Shown here: positions 8,763-17,295 of the stretch, in pieces
Layout of the letters: every line of letters begins with the position of its first letter
How positions within the stretch are numbered: position 1 is the stretch's first letter
Notes under the pieces: model-generated
Told to the model about the DNA's origin: nothing
The model's input: the letters and a program-made list of their open reading frames with translations, nothing else
Databases searched by the model: none
Program-made: the position numbers and the translations under genes
Assembly (NCBI RefSeq): GCF_024655635.1
Contig: NZ_JANLGI010000017.1
Span: 62,001 to 126,000, forward strand
Source of the DNA: Allobosea sp. 47.2.35
GTDB lineage: Bacteria > Pseudomonadota > Alphaproteobacteria > Rhizobiales > Beijerinckiaceae
Length of the DNA: 64,000 nucleotides
Reading direction: 5' to 3'

Positions 8763-8999
8763 ATGCAGACCTTCTTCGTCGAGATCAAATGCAAGCTCGG
8801 CAAGACCTACGAGGTCGCCAGCGAACTGGCCGATCGCGAGATAGCCTCCGAGATCTACTCGACCGCCGGCAACTACGACATCCTGGCCAAGTTCCACGTC
8901 GCGGCCGATGTCGATATCGGTCATTTCGTCGCGCAGAAGGTGCAGTCGATCCCCGAGATCGCCGACACCCATACGATCATCACCTTCAAGGCGTTCTGA
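8763..8999 (+). CDS. Stand-alone RAM (AsnC_trans_reg) domain protein
   Basis: 78 residues, made only of the Lrp/AsnC ligand-binding alpha-beta domain (FFVEIKCKLGKTYEVA, EIYSTAGNYDILAKFHV, DTHTIITFKAF) with no helix-turn-helix. Such SraA-like proteins are widespread and oligomerise; they may bind amino acids or modulate full-length Lrp proteins. The N-terminus starts directly at the first beta strand, so it is not a truncated regulator whose HTH was lost recently: no HTH-coding sequence precedes the ATG. Function unknown. Confidence 0.85.
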   Translation: MQTFFVEIKCKLGKTYEVASELADREIASEIYSTAGNYDILAKFHVAADVDIGHFVAQKVQSIPEIADTHTIITFKAF

Positions 9000-9051
9000 C
9001 CCGACAAGGCCCGCTCTTCAGGGCGAATTTCCGAATCGGATGAATCGCTTG

Positions 9052-9076
9052 GAAGCGCCGGCTGCGACGGCGCTTC
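9052..9076 (+). terminator. Hairpin downstream of the RAM-domain gene
   Basis: GAAGCGCCG-N7-CGGCGCTTC forms a 9-bp stem 52 bp past the stop. There is no U-tract, so intrinsic termination is uncertain; it may instead protect the 3' end. Confidence 0.35.
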
Positions 9077-9228
9077 AGGCTCTTCACAGACTGATTCAAT
9101 TTCAATCGGTTGAGCGAGAATACGACTCCCATCGCACCAGGTGCTTTGCGGATTAGGGGCATTCCAAGGCTTGACGCCGCCGCGTTTCCGCGCGACCTCC
9201 CTTGCTCCGGATGCTGGGGTCGCCACCG

Positions 9229-11529
9229 ATGAAAAGCACGCTCTCCACCGATCTGCGCTCGGGCGCGCTCGTCTATCACCGCCAGCCCCGGCCCGGTAAG
9301 CTCGAGATCCAGGCGACCAAGCCGCTCGGCAACCAGCGCGACCTCGCGCTCGCCTATTCCCCCGGCGTCGCGGCCGCCTGCGAGGCGATCGTCGACGATC
9401 CCTCCGAGGCGGCCGAGCTGACCTCGCGCCAGAACCTCGTCGCCGTCATCACCAATGGCACGGCCGTGCTCGGCCTCGGCGATATCGGCCCGCTGGCGTC
9501 GAAACCGGTGATGGAGGGCAAGGCGGTCCTCTTCAAGAAATTCGCCGGGATCGACTGCTTCGACATCGAGGTCGAGCAGAAGAACATCGAGAAATTCGTC
9601 GAGGTCGTCGCCGCGCTGGAGCCGACTTTCGGCGGCATCAACCTCGAGGACATCAAGGGTCCGGAGTGCTTCGAGATCGAGGAGCAGCTCAAGGCCCGGA
9701 TGAAGATCCCGGTCTTCCATGACGACCAGCACGGCACGGCGATCATCGTCGGCGCCGCCGTCCTGAACGGGCTCGACCTCGCGGGCAAGAAGATCGCCGA
9801 CGTCAAGATCGTCGTCTCCGGTGCGGGCGCAGCTGCACTCGCCTGCACCAATCTGCTGGTCGAACTCGGCGCCAGTCGCCAGAACATCTGGGTCACCGAT
9901 ATCGACGGCGTGGTCTACAAGGGCCGCAACACGCTGATGGACCGCTGGAAGGAGGTCTATGCGCAGGAGACCGATGCGCGGACGCTCAGCGATGTCATCG
10001 GCGGCGCCGACATCTTCCTCGGCCTCTCCGCAGCGGGCGTGCTCAAGCCCGAGATGGCCAAGCAGATGGCACAGAGGCCGCTGATCCTGGCGCTTGCCAA
10101 TCCCAACCCCGAGATCACGCCGGAGGACGCGCTCGCCGTGCGCCCCGACGCGATGATCTGCACCGGTCGCTCGGACTATCCGAACCAGGTCAACAACGTC
10201 CTCTGCTTCCCCTATATCTTCCGCGGCGCGCTCGACGTGCAGGCGACGACGATCAACGAGGCCATGAAGCTCGCCGCCGTGCGCGCCATCGCCTCGCTCG
10301 CCCGCGAGGCGACCTCCGACATTGCGGCCCGCGCCTATGGCGGCGAGGCCTCGACCTTCGGCGCGAACTCGCTGATCCCGAACCCGTTCGATCCGCGCCT
10401 GATCATGCGCATCGCCCCAGCCGTCGCCGAGGCCGCGATGGTGACAGGCGTCGCCCGCAAGCCGCTGGTCGACATCGAGGCCTATCGCGAGCAGCTCTCG
10501 CGCTTCGTCTTCCGCTCCGGCTTCCTGATGAAGCCGCTGTTCCAGAAGGCCAAGGCCGACCCGAAGCGCGTCATCTACGCCGAGGGCGAGGACGAGCGCG
10601 TGCTGCGCGCCGCCCAGGTCGCGCTGGAGGAAGGGCTTGCGATCCCGATCCTGATCGGCCGTCCGAGCGTGATCGAGACGCGCATCCAGCGCTTCGGCCT
10701 GACGCTCAAGCCCGGCGTCGATTTCGAGGTGGTCAACCCCGAGGATGACCCGCGCTACCGCGACTACGTCCAGAGCTATCTCGACATCGCCGGCCGGCGC
10801 GGCATCACGCCGGAAGCCGCCCGCGCGCTGGTGCGCACCAACAACACCGTGATCGCAGCGCTCGCCGTCGCCCGCGGCGAGGCGGATGCGATGATCTCCG
10901 GCCTCGAAGGCCGGTTCATGTCGCGGCTGCGGCATATCAAGGACATCATCGGCATGGCGCCGGGCGTGTGCGACATCGCGGCGATGACGCTGATCATCAC
11001 CAACAAGGGCGCCTTCTTCCTGTCGGACACCCATGTGAAGCACGATCCGACGGCGGAAGAGATCGCCGACATGACCGTGCTCGCGGCTGATCATGTCCAG
11101 CGCTTCGGCATCGACCCGAAGATCGCCCTGCTCTCGCACTCGGATTTCGGCGCGGCCGACACGCCCTCCTCGCTCAAGATGCGCAAGGCGCTGAAGCTGA
11201 TCCGCGAGCGGGCACCGCACCTCGAATGCGACGGCGAGATGGAGGCCGATACCGCTCTCGTCCCGCTGATCCGCGAGCGCGTCCTGCCCTCCTCGACGCT
11301 GAAGGACGTAGCGAACATCCTGATCTTCCCCAATCTCGACGCCGCCAATATCTCCTACCAGTTCGCCAAGGTGATGGCCGACGCGCTCCCCGTCGGCCCG
11401 ATCCTGATCGGCACGGCGAAGCCCGCGCATATCCTCACCGGCTCGGTGACGGCGCGCGGCGTGGTCAACATGACCGCCGTCGCGGTGGTCGAGGCGCAGG
11501 AAAGCGCGGCCGCGGCCGCCAGCAAGTGA
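9229..11529 (+). CDS. maeB: NADP-dependent malic enzyme, MaeB type
   Basis: 766 residues, the usual MaeB size. Residues about 1-430 are the malic enzyme ([55 protein letters not shown]); about 440-766 form a phosphotransacetylase-like domain ([35 protein letters not shown]). It decarboxylates malate to pyruvate; the C-terminal domain is known as regulatory (acetyl-CoA inhibition) rather than catalytic. In-frame starts exist at TTG 9202 and ATG 9211; 9229 is taken because the conserved sequence begins soon after it. There is no convincing ribosome site for any of them. Confidence 0.93.
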   Translation: MKSTLSTDLRSGALVYHRQPRPGKLEIQATKPLGNQRDLALAYSPGVAAACEAIVDDPSEAAELTSRQNLVAVITNGTAVLGLGDIGPLASKPVMEGKAVLFKKFAGIDCFDIEVEQKNIEKFVEVVAALEPTFGGINLEDIKGPECFEIEEQLKARMKIPVFHDDQHGTAIIVGAAVLNGLDLAGKKIADVKIVVSGAGAAALACTNLLVELGASRQNIWVTDIDGVVYKGRNTLMDRWKEVYAQETDARTLSDVIGGADIFLGLSAAGVLKPEMAKQMAQRPLILALANPNPEITPEDALAVRPDAMICTGRSDYPNQVNNVLCFPYIFRGALDVQATTINEAMKLAAVRAIASLAREATSDIAARAYGGEASTFGANSLIPNPFDPRLIMRIAPAVAEAAMVTGVARKPLVDIEAYREQLSRFVFRSGFLMKPLFQKAKADPKRVIYAEGEDERVLRAAQVALEEGLAIPILIGRPSVIETRIQRFGLTLKPGVDFEVVNPEDDPRYRDYVQSYLDIAGRRGITPEAARALVRTNNTVIAALAVARGEADAMISGLEGRFMSRLRHIKDIIGMAPGVCDIAAMTLIITNKGAFFLSDTHVKHDPTAEEIADMTVLAADHVQRFGIDPKIALLSHSDFGAADTPSSLKMRKALKLIRERAPHLECDGEMEADTALVPLIRERVLPSSTLKDVANILIFPNLDAANISYQFAKVMADALPVGPILIGTAKPAHILTGSVTARGVVNMTAVAVVEAQESAAAAASK

Positions 11530-11556
11530 GCCTGTAGCCAGCTCCTGACAATCGAG

Positions 11557-11591
11557 GCGCGAAAACCACGGCCCTGCCGTCGTTTTCGCGC
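11557..11591 (+). terminator. Long hairpin after maeB
   Basis: GCGCGAAAAC pairs with GTTTTCGCGC (10 bp), and the apical part ACGGC/GCCGT pairs again, giving one long stem with a small bulge 27 bp past the maeB stop. The U residues lie inside the stem rather than after it, so termination is likely but not certain. Confidence 0.45.
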
Positions 11592-11672
11592 TTGGCAGAC
11601 TCAACGCGACAGGGTCTACTTCCCTTCAAGTCGGGCATCGCTCGCAACGACGCCCGGCTGAGGGAGGTTGCC

Positions 11673-13271
11673 ATGCTCGACGTCACGCGCCGCCACGCCC
11701 CCTTGGCCTTCGCCGCCATCCTGGCCGCGACACGCGCTGCTGCTGCCCAGGGCCGCATCGTCTTCCATCGCGGCAATGACGGCGACCCCGAGACGCTCGA
11801 TCCGCACAAGACCTCGACCGTCGCGGAAGCCCATCTGCTGCGCGACCTGCGCGAGGGCCTCGTCATCCACGATATGAAGGGCGAGGTCGCACCCGGCGTC
11901 GCCGAGAGCTGGACGATGAGCCCGGACGGCAGGAGCTGGCGTTTCAAGCTGCGCGGCAATGCGAAATGGTCGAATGGCGACCCGGTCAGGGCGTCGGATT
12001 TCGTCTATTCCTTCCGGCGCATCGTCAATCCCGAGACCGGCGCGAAATACGCCAACCTGCTCTTCCCGATCCGCAATGCCGAGGCGATCCACAAGGCGGC
12101 CGCCGGCTCCTCGCTCGAAACGCTCGGCGTCAGCGCGCCGGACGAAGGCACGCTGGAGATCGTGCTGGAGCGGCCAACGCCTTATCTCCTCGAACTGCTG
12201 ACCCATCAGAGCGCCCTACCCGTCCACGCGGCCAGCGCAGCCAAGGCGGCGCAGGAGCCTGGGCGGCCGGAGAACTGGATCACAAACGGCCCCTATATGC
12301 TCCGGGAGTTCGCGCCGAATTCGCATATCCGGCTGGACCGCAACCCGCATTTCCATGCAGCCGCCGATGTGAAGATCGATACCGTGATCTTCTATCCGGC
12401 CTCCGATCTCGCCGCGGCGGCGCGGCGCTTCCAGACCGGCGAGCTGCACCTGACGACGGATATTCCTGCCGACCAGTTCAAGAGCCTGAAGGAGAAGCTT
12501 GGCGATCAGGTCCGGATCGGCCCCTATCTCGCGACCTATTTCCTGATCATCAACAGCGCCAAGCCGCCCTTCGACGACGAGCGCGTCAGGCGAGCGCTCT
12601 CTCTCCAGATCGATCGCGAATTCATCGCCGATCGGATCTGGGGCGGCACGATGCTGCCGGCCTACGGCGTGATCCCCCCGCATATCGGCAATTATGGCGA
12701 GCGCGCCGAGCTCGATTTCCGTCATGCCTCGGTGCTCGAGCGCGAGGACGAGGCCAGGCGCCTGCTCGCCTCGGCCGGCTTCGGCAGCGTGCCGCTTCAG
12801 GTCGAGTTCCGCTTCAACACCACCGACAACAACCGCCGCACCGCTGAGGCGATAGCGGAGCAGTGGCGCGCCATCGGTGTCGAGACCCGCTTCGTCGAGA
12901 CCGATTTCCGCACACATTTCGCCTATCTGCGCGATGGCGGCGATTTCGACGTCGCCCGCTACGGCTGGATCGGCGACTATTCCGACCCGCAGAACTTCCT
13001 GTTCCTGTTCGAGAGCGACAATGCCGGCTTCAACATCGGCAAGTACCGGAACCCGCAATTCGACGCGCTGATGAAGCTCGCGGCCGAGGAGCTCGACATC
13101 GCCCGGCGCGCCGCGATCCTGCGGGAAGCCGACAGCATCGTCATCCGCGAGGAGCCCTGGATTCCGGTGCTGCACTACTCGACCAAGAACCTGGTCTCGC
13201 CGAAGCTCGTCGGTTTCGAGCAGAACCTGCGCGGCGCGATCCCGACGCGGTTCCTGAGCCTGAAGGCCTGA
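11673..13271 (+). CDS. Oligopeptide ABC transporter substrate-binding protein (SBP_bac_5)
   Basis: 532 residues with a Sec signal (RRHAPLAFAAILAATRAAAA, mature near residue 26). The mature domain opens with ETLDPHKTSTVAEAHLL and VAPGVAESWTMSPDG, signatures of OppA/DppA-type periplasmic receptors; NFLFLFESDNAGFNIGKY occurs late as in OppA. ATG 11673 has AGGGAGG upstream and excludes the longer frame to 11592. No permease or ATPase gene adjoins it, so it is an orphan receptor in this window and must share a transporter encoded elsewhere. Confidence 0.9.
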   Translation: MLDVTRRHAPLAFAAILAATRAAAAQGRIVFHRGNDGDPETLDPHKTSTVAEAHLLRDLREGLVIHDMKGEVAPGVAESWTMSPDGRSWRFKLRGNAKWSNGDPVRASDFVYSFRRIVNPETGAKYANLLFPIRNAEAIHKAAAGSSLETLGVSAPDEGTLEIVLERPTPYLLELLTHQSALPVHAASAAKAAQEPGRPENWITNGPYMLREFAPNSHIRLDRNPHFHAAADVKIDTVIFYPASDLAAAARRFQTGELHLTTDIPADQFKSLKEKLGDQVRIGPYLATYFLIINSAKPPFDDERVRRALSLQIDREFIADRIWGGTMLPAYGVIPPHIGNYGERAELDFRHASVLEREDEARRLLASAGFGSVPLQVEFRFNTTDNNRRTAEAIAEQWRAIGVETRFVETDFRTHFAYLRDGGDFDVARYGWIGDYSDPQNFLFLFESDNAGFNIGKYRNPQFDALMKLAAEELDIARRAAILREADSIVIREEPWIPVLHYSTKNLVSPKLVGFEQNLRGAIPTRFLSLKA

Positions 13272-13383
13272 GCGCCGGCCCTGCATCAGACGCCGGGCCG
13301 TTTCCACGCCTTGAGGCTCGCAAGCGGAGCCAAGCTTCGCTAGGAAGGTCCGGCGTTCCCTTCCAATCAGCGAGTCCGCATCG

Positions 13384-14241
13384 ATGAGCCGCATCGTCTA
13401 CGTCAATGGCGCCTATCTTCCCGAGGAAGAGGCCAAGATCTCCGTTTTCGACCGCGGCTTCATTTTCGGCGACGGCATCTACGAGGTTTCGGCCGTGATC
13501 GGCGGCAAGCTGGTCGATTGCGAGGCGCATCTCACCCGGCTCGAGCGCTCCTGCGGCGAAATCCGGCTCGCCCTGCCCTGGTCGAAGGCCGAGCTCGTCG
13601 CGATCCATGAAGAGCTGATCAAGCGCAACGCTCTCGACGAAGGCGGCATCTACCTGCAGGTCTCGCGCGGCGCGGCCGATCGCGACTTCCCCTTCCCGAA
13701 GGATGTCGCGCCCACGCTGGTGATGTTCACCCAAGCCCGCAATTTCGTGAACGCGCCGAGCGCGAAGACCGGCATCAAGGTGGTCTCGACGCCCGACCTG
13801 CGCTGGGCCCGCCGCGACATCAAGAGCGTCAACCTGCTCGCCCCGGTGCTCGCAAAGCAGTTCGCGCTGGAAAGCGGCGCCCAGGAAGCCTGGCTCATCG
13901 AGGATGGCGTAGTGACCGAGGGCGCCTCCTCCACCGCCTGGATCGTCAAGGGCAAGACGCTGATCTCGCGCCCGCTCTCCAACAAGGTGCTGCCGGGCAT
14001 CACCCGCAAGGCCGTGCTCGCCTATCTCGCGGAATCAGGCTTCAGCTTCGAGGAGCGCGAGTTCACGCTGGAAGAGGCCCTCGATGCCGAGGAGGCCTTC
14101 ATCACCTCCGCCACCAGCCTCGTCATGCCGGTGACCACGATCGACGGCCACACGATCCATAACGGCGCGCCCGGCCCGACCGCGCTGCGCCTGCGCGAAA
14201 TCTATATCGACTACGCTCGCAAGGGCGGCGTGCTGGGCTGA
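13384..14241 (+). CDS. dat: D-amino-acid transaminase
   Basis: 285 residues, fold-type IV PLP aminotransferase. It interconverts D-alanine and D-glutamate with their 2-oxo acids. It opens MSRIVYVNGAYLPEEEAKI and has FDRGFIFGDGIYEV; the PLP lysine is in RRDIKSVNLL, about residue 145; EGASSTAWIV is the cofactor-phosphate loop. The LQVSRG and D-type spacing favour Dat over branched-chain or ADC lyase relatives. The gene stands alone, 112 bp after the peptide-binding protein; supply or recycling of D-amino acids for peptidoglycan is the usual role. Confidence 0.88.
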   Translation: MSRIVYVNGAYLPEEEAKISVFDRGFIFGDGIYEVSAVIGGKLVDCEAHLTRLERSCGEIRLALPWSKAELVAIHEELIKRNALDEGGIYLQVSRGAADRDFPFPKDVAPTLVMFTQARNFVNAPSAKTGIKVVSTPDLRWARRDIKSVNLLAPVLAKQFALESGAQEAWLIEDGVVTEGASSTAWIVKGKTLISRPLSNKVLPGITRKAVLAYLAESGFSFEEREFTLEEALDAEEAFITSATSLVMPVTTIDGHTIHNGAPGPTALRLREIYIDYARKGGVLG

Positions 14242-14262
14242 GCATTCGGCTCGTTCAACGGC

Positions 14263-14353
14263 GTCATGCTCGCCCTTGTGGCGAGCATCCACGTCTTGAA
14301 CACCGCGTTGCAAAAACGAAGACGCGGATGGTCGGGACAAGCCCGACCGTGAC
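14263..14353. repeat. Paired inverted-hairpin intergenic element (BIME/REP-like, family A)
   Basis: Two hairpins, ATGCTCGCC-N5-GGCGAGCAT (14266-14288) and GGTCGGG-N5-CCCGACC (14330-14348), are joined by about 40 bp. The left end (GTCATGCTCGCC to CCACGTCTT) is close to the reverse complement of the right end (AAGACGCGGATGGT to CCGTGAC), so the whole is an imperfect 91-bp palindrome made of two units in opposite orientation. It lies between convergent dat and guaD, typical of REP/BIME elements, and could also terminate or stabilise both transcripts. Confidence 0.7.
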
Positions 14354-14361
14354 GGATGGCG

Positions 14362-15705
14362 CTAAGCGCCACCCGAGAACGCCGCCCCGGCGGCTAATTC
14401 CCCCATCACATAGGTCGCGGCGACATTGCGCTCGTCGCCCAACGTGACGAGCACGAAGAGCTCTTCCACCAGATCGCGCACCGTCTCCATGCGATGCGCC
14501 ATCGCCCGCGTCGCGGCCGTATCGAGCACGACGACATCCGCCTCGCGGCCGGGCTCGAAGCTGCCGATCAGGTGATCGAGGCCGAGCGCCACGGCATTGC
14601 CGCGCGTGATCGCATGCAGGGCGCCCAAAGCCGACAGGCTTTGCCCTTGAAGCTGCAGCACCTTATAGGCCTCGGCCATAGTCCGGAGCATCGAATAGGA
14701 GGTGCCGCCGCCGATATCGGTGGCGACCGCGACCTTCACCCCGCGCTGCTGAGCATGGGCCCAGTCGAACAGCCCTGAGCCGAGGAACAGGTTCGAGGTC
14801 GGGCAGAACACGGCGACCGCGCCGATCTCGGCAAATGCCTGCCATTCGTTATGGGTCATGTGGATGCAATGGCCCATCAAGCTCTTCGGCCCGAGCAGGC
14901 CATAACCCCGATAGATGTCGGCATAGTCAGTCGCCTGCGGGTAAAGCTCGCGAGCGAAGGCTATCTCGGCCCGGTTCTCGTCGATATGGGTCTGGACATG
15001 GCAATCCGGGTGCTCGGCCGCCAGCCTTCCCGCCGCCGCCATCTGCTCCGGCGTCGAGGTGATCGCGAAGCGCGGCGTGATCGCGTAGAGCTGCCGGCCC
15101 TTGCCGTGCCAACGGGCGATCAGCGCCTTCGAATCGCGATAGCTGCTCTCGGCCGTGTCGGTCAGCGCCTCCGGCGCGTTGCGGTCCATCATCACCTTGC
15201 CGGCGATCATGCGCGTGTTGCGGCGCTCCGACTCAGTGAAGAACGCTTCGGCCGACTGTGGATGGACCGAGCAGTAGACCGCCGCCGTGGTCGTGCCATT
15301 GGCCAGCAATTCATCAAGGAAGAAGCGCGAGAGCTTCTCGGCATGGCCCTGCTGCGCCAGCTTCTGCTCCTCGACGAAGGTGTATTTGTTCAGCCACTCC
15401 ATGAGCTGAGCGCCGTAGGAGGCGACGACCTGCGTCTGCGGCATGTGGATATGGGCGTCGATGAAGCCCGGCATGATCAGATGCGGGCGGTGGTCGACGA
15501 TTTCGGCATCCGCCGGCAGCGTCCGCAGCAAGTCCCGCGCCTCACCCGCCGCCTTGACCAGCCCGTTCTCGATGACGAGCAGCCCGTCATCGATGAAGCG
15601 ATGCGCGGCCTCGCCTGCCGTCTCCGGGTCATCGACGAACCAGAGCAGGCGGCCGCGTAGCGCGCGCAAGACGGTTGGTGCAGTCACGTCGGGCAGCTCC
15701 GGCAC
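14362..15705 (-). CDS. guaD: Guanine deaminase
   Basis: 447 residues, amidohydrolase superfamily. It converts guanine to xanthine, feeding the divergent xanthine dehydrogenase. The metal site is visible as PGFIDAHIHMPQTQ, HVQTHIDEN, GHCIHMT and VATDIGGG; the QTQVVASYG and WLNKYTFVEE segments are specific to guanine deaminases. The start shown is GTG 15705; a second GTG at 15687 has GGAG nine bases upstream and is equally plausible. A palindrome in the divergent promoter may co-regulate both sides. Confidence 0.94.
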   Translation of the reverse strand: MPELPDVTAPTVLRALRGRLLWFVDDPETAGEAAHRFIDDGLLVIENGLVKAAGEARDLLRTLPADAEIVDHRPHLIMPGFIDAHIHMPQTQVVASYGAQLMEWLNKYTFVEEQKLAQQGHAEKLSRFFLDELLANGTTTAAVYCSVHPQSAEAFFTESERRNTRMIAGKVMMDRNAPEALTDTAESSYRDSKALIARWHGKGRQLYAITPRFAITSTPEQMAAAGRLAAEHPDCHVQTHIDENRAEIAFARELYPQATDYADIYRGYGLLGPKSLMGHCIHMTHNEWQAFAEIGAVAVFCPTSNLFLGSGLFDWAHAQQRGVKVAVATDIGGGTSYSMLRTMAEAYKVLQLQGQSLSALGALHAITRGNAVALGLDHLIGSFEPGREADVVVLDTAATRAMAHRMETVRDLVEELFVLVTLGDERNVAATYVMGELAAGAAFSGGA

Positions 15706-15754
15706 AATTCCACATCACATCTGCACCAAATCGAAGCTTCCGGCCAAGCGCAGA

Positions 15755-15777
15755 TCATGCCTAATCTGGAGGCATGA
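15755..15777. promoter_or_regulatory. Inverted repeat in the guaD-xdhA divergent promoter
   Basis: TCATGCCT-N7-AGGCATGA is a perfect 8-bp-arm palindrome located between the two divergent purine transcripts, 50 bp from guaD and 28 bp from xdhA. It is a candidate operator for a purine-responsive regulator; no regulator gene is adjacent. Confidence 0.45.
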
Positions 15778-15804
15778 ATTGGCTTTGCGAATGGGGCGGG
15801 CAGG

Positions 15805-17295
15805 ATGCGTGAGAGCTTGCGCTTCCTGCTCGGCGACAAGCTGGTCGAGATCGACCGCTGCGACCCGACTTTGACGGTGCTCGACTGGCTGCGCCTCGAC
15901 CAGCGCATGACCGGCACCAAGGAAGGCTGCGCCGAGGGCGATTGCGGCGCCTGCACCGTCGTCGTCGGCCGGCTCGATCGAGGCCGGATGCGCTACGAGG
16001 CGATCAATGCCTGCATCCGCTTCCTGCCGACGCTGGACGGCTGCCAGCTCCTCACTGTCGAGCATCTGAAGGGCGCGGATGGCGCCCTGCACCCGGTCCA
16101 GCAGGCGATGGTCGAGTGTCATGGCTCGCAATGCGGCTTCTGCACGCCGGGATTCGTGATGTCGCTGCTGGCGCTGCGGCTGAACGAAGCCGAGCCGGGC
16201 ATCGGCCGCATCGAGGATGCGCTTGCCGGCAATCTCTGCCGCTGCACCGGATACGAGCCGATCATCGCCGCCGGCCGCCGCATGGACGAGATCGCGCCGC
16301 GCGAGGCCGATCGGTTCCTGCTGGAGCGGGAGGCTGTCACAACGAGGCTTGCAGCGTTGAACGATCACGAGACACTGGTTCTGCAGGGCGATGGCGGGCG
16401 CTTCTGCGCTCCCGCGACCGTCGAAGCGCTGGCCGCACTCGTCGCCGTGCATCCTCAGGCGACGCTGGTCGCAGGCGCGACCGATGTCGGGCTCTGGGTC
16501 ACCAAGGCGATGAGACACCTCGATCCCGTGATCTATCTCGGGCGGGTCGAGGCCCTGCGCGCGATCACCGACGAAGGCAATCATCTGCGCTTCGGTGCGA
16601 TGGCTGGTCATATCGACGTCCGCACGGCGCTGGCCGAACTATCCCCGCAGCTCGACGAGCTAATGCGCCGCTTCGGCGGCGAGCAGGTGCGCAATGCCGG
16701 CACGATCGGCGGCAACATCGCCAACGGCTCGCCGATCGGCGACCTGCCGCCCGCTCTGATCGCGCTCGATGCAACACTCGTGCTGGCAAGACGCGCCGAG
16801 ACGGGGATCGCGCGCAGGAGCATCCCGCTTGAAAGCTTCTTCATCGAGTACCGCAAGCAGGACCGGCGCCCAGGCGAATTCGCCGAGGCCGTGCTGGTGC
16901 CGAAGCTGGCGCAGGGCATGCTGTTCCACGCCTCCAAGGTCTCGAAGCGCTTCGACGAGGATATCTCCGCCGTCTGCGGCGCCTTCCGGCTGACGCTCGG
17001 CAGCGACGGGCGCATCAGCGAGGCTCGCCTCGCCTATGGCGGCATGGCCGGCATCCCGAAACGAGCGGCGGCAGCCGAAGCTGCGCTCGTCGGTCAACGC
17101 TGGAACGAAACGGCCGTCGCTGCCGCCGTCGCTGCCCTCTCACAGGATTTCACCCCGCTCGACGATATGCGCGCCTCGGCGCATTATCGGCTCAAGATCG
17201 CCGGCAACCTGCTGCGCCGCTTCCTGATCGAGACGACGCAAGCTCAGACGCAGACGCGGGTCGCCGGCCTGCTGGCGGAGGCCGTCCATGGCTGA
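15805..17295 (+). CDS. xdhA: Xanthine dehydrogenase small subunit (2Fe-2S and FAD)
   Basis: 496 residues. The two [2Fe-2S] centres are seen as [14 protein letters not shown] with a downstream DGC, and as CGFCTPGF with CRCTGYEP; the FAD-binding domain follows from about 190 ([29 protein letters not shown]). It passes electrons from the molybdenum subunit to NAD+. The gene heads the operon and overlaps xdhB by 8 bp, indicating translational coupling. Cytoplasmic; no signal. Confidence 0.95.
   Translation: MRESLRFLLGDKLVEIDRCDPTLTVLDWLRLDQRMTGTKEGCAEGDCGACTVVVGRLDRGRMRYEAINACIRFLPTLDGCQLLTVEHLKGADGALHPVQQAMVECHGSQCGFCTPGFVMSLLALRLNEAEPGIGRIEDALAGNLCRCTGYEPIIAAGRRMDEIAPREADRFLLEREAVTTRLAALNDHETLVLQGDGGRFCAPATVEALAALVAVHPQATLVAGATDVGLWVTKAMRHLDPVIYLGRVEALRAITDEGNHLRFGAMAGHIDVRTALAELSPQLDELMRRFGGEQVRNAGTIGGNIANGSPIGDLPPALIALDATLVLARRAETGIARRSIPLESFFIEYRKQDRRPGEFAEAVLVPKLAQGMLFHASKVSKRFDEDISAVCGAFRLTLGSDGRISEARLAYGGMAGIPKRAAAAEAALVGQRWNETAVAAAVAALSQDFTPLDDMRASAHYRLKIAGNLLRRFLIETTQAQTQTRVAGLLAEAVHG

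Noticed and set aside
8986..11604. An 872-codon antisense frame over maeB
   Set aside because: The sense strand encodes a complete MaeB with all motifs. The antisense translation is Arg/Asp/His-rich low-complexity sequence typical of shadow frames.
13276..13303. Terminator after the orphan peptide-binding protein (CGGCCC-N13-GGGCCG-TTT)
   Set aside because: A six-base GC stem with a 13-nt loop is expected by chance in sequence this GC-rich.
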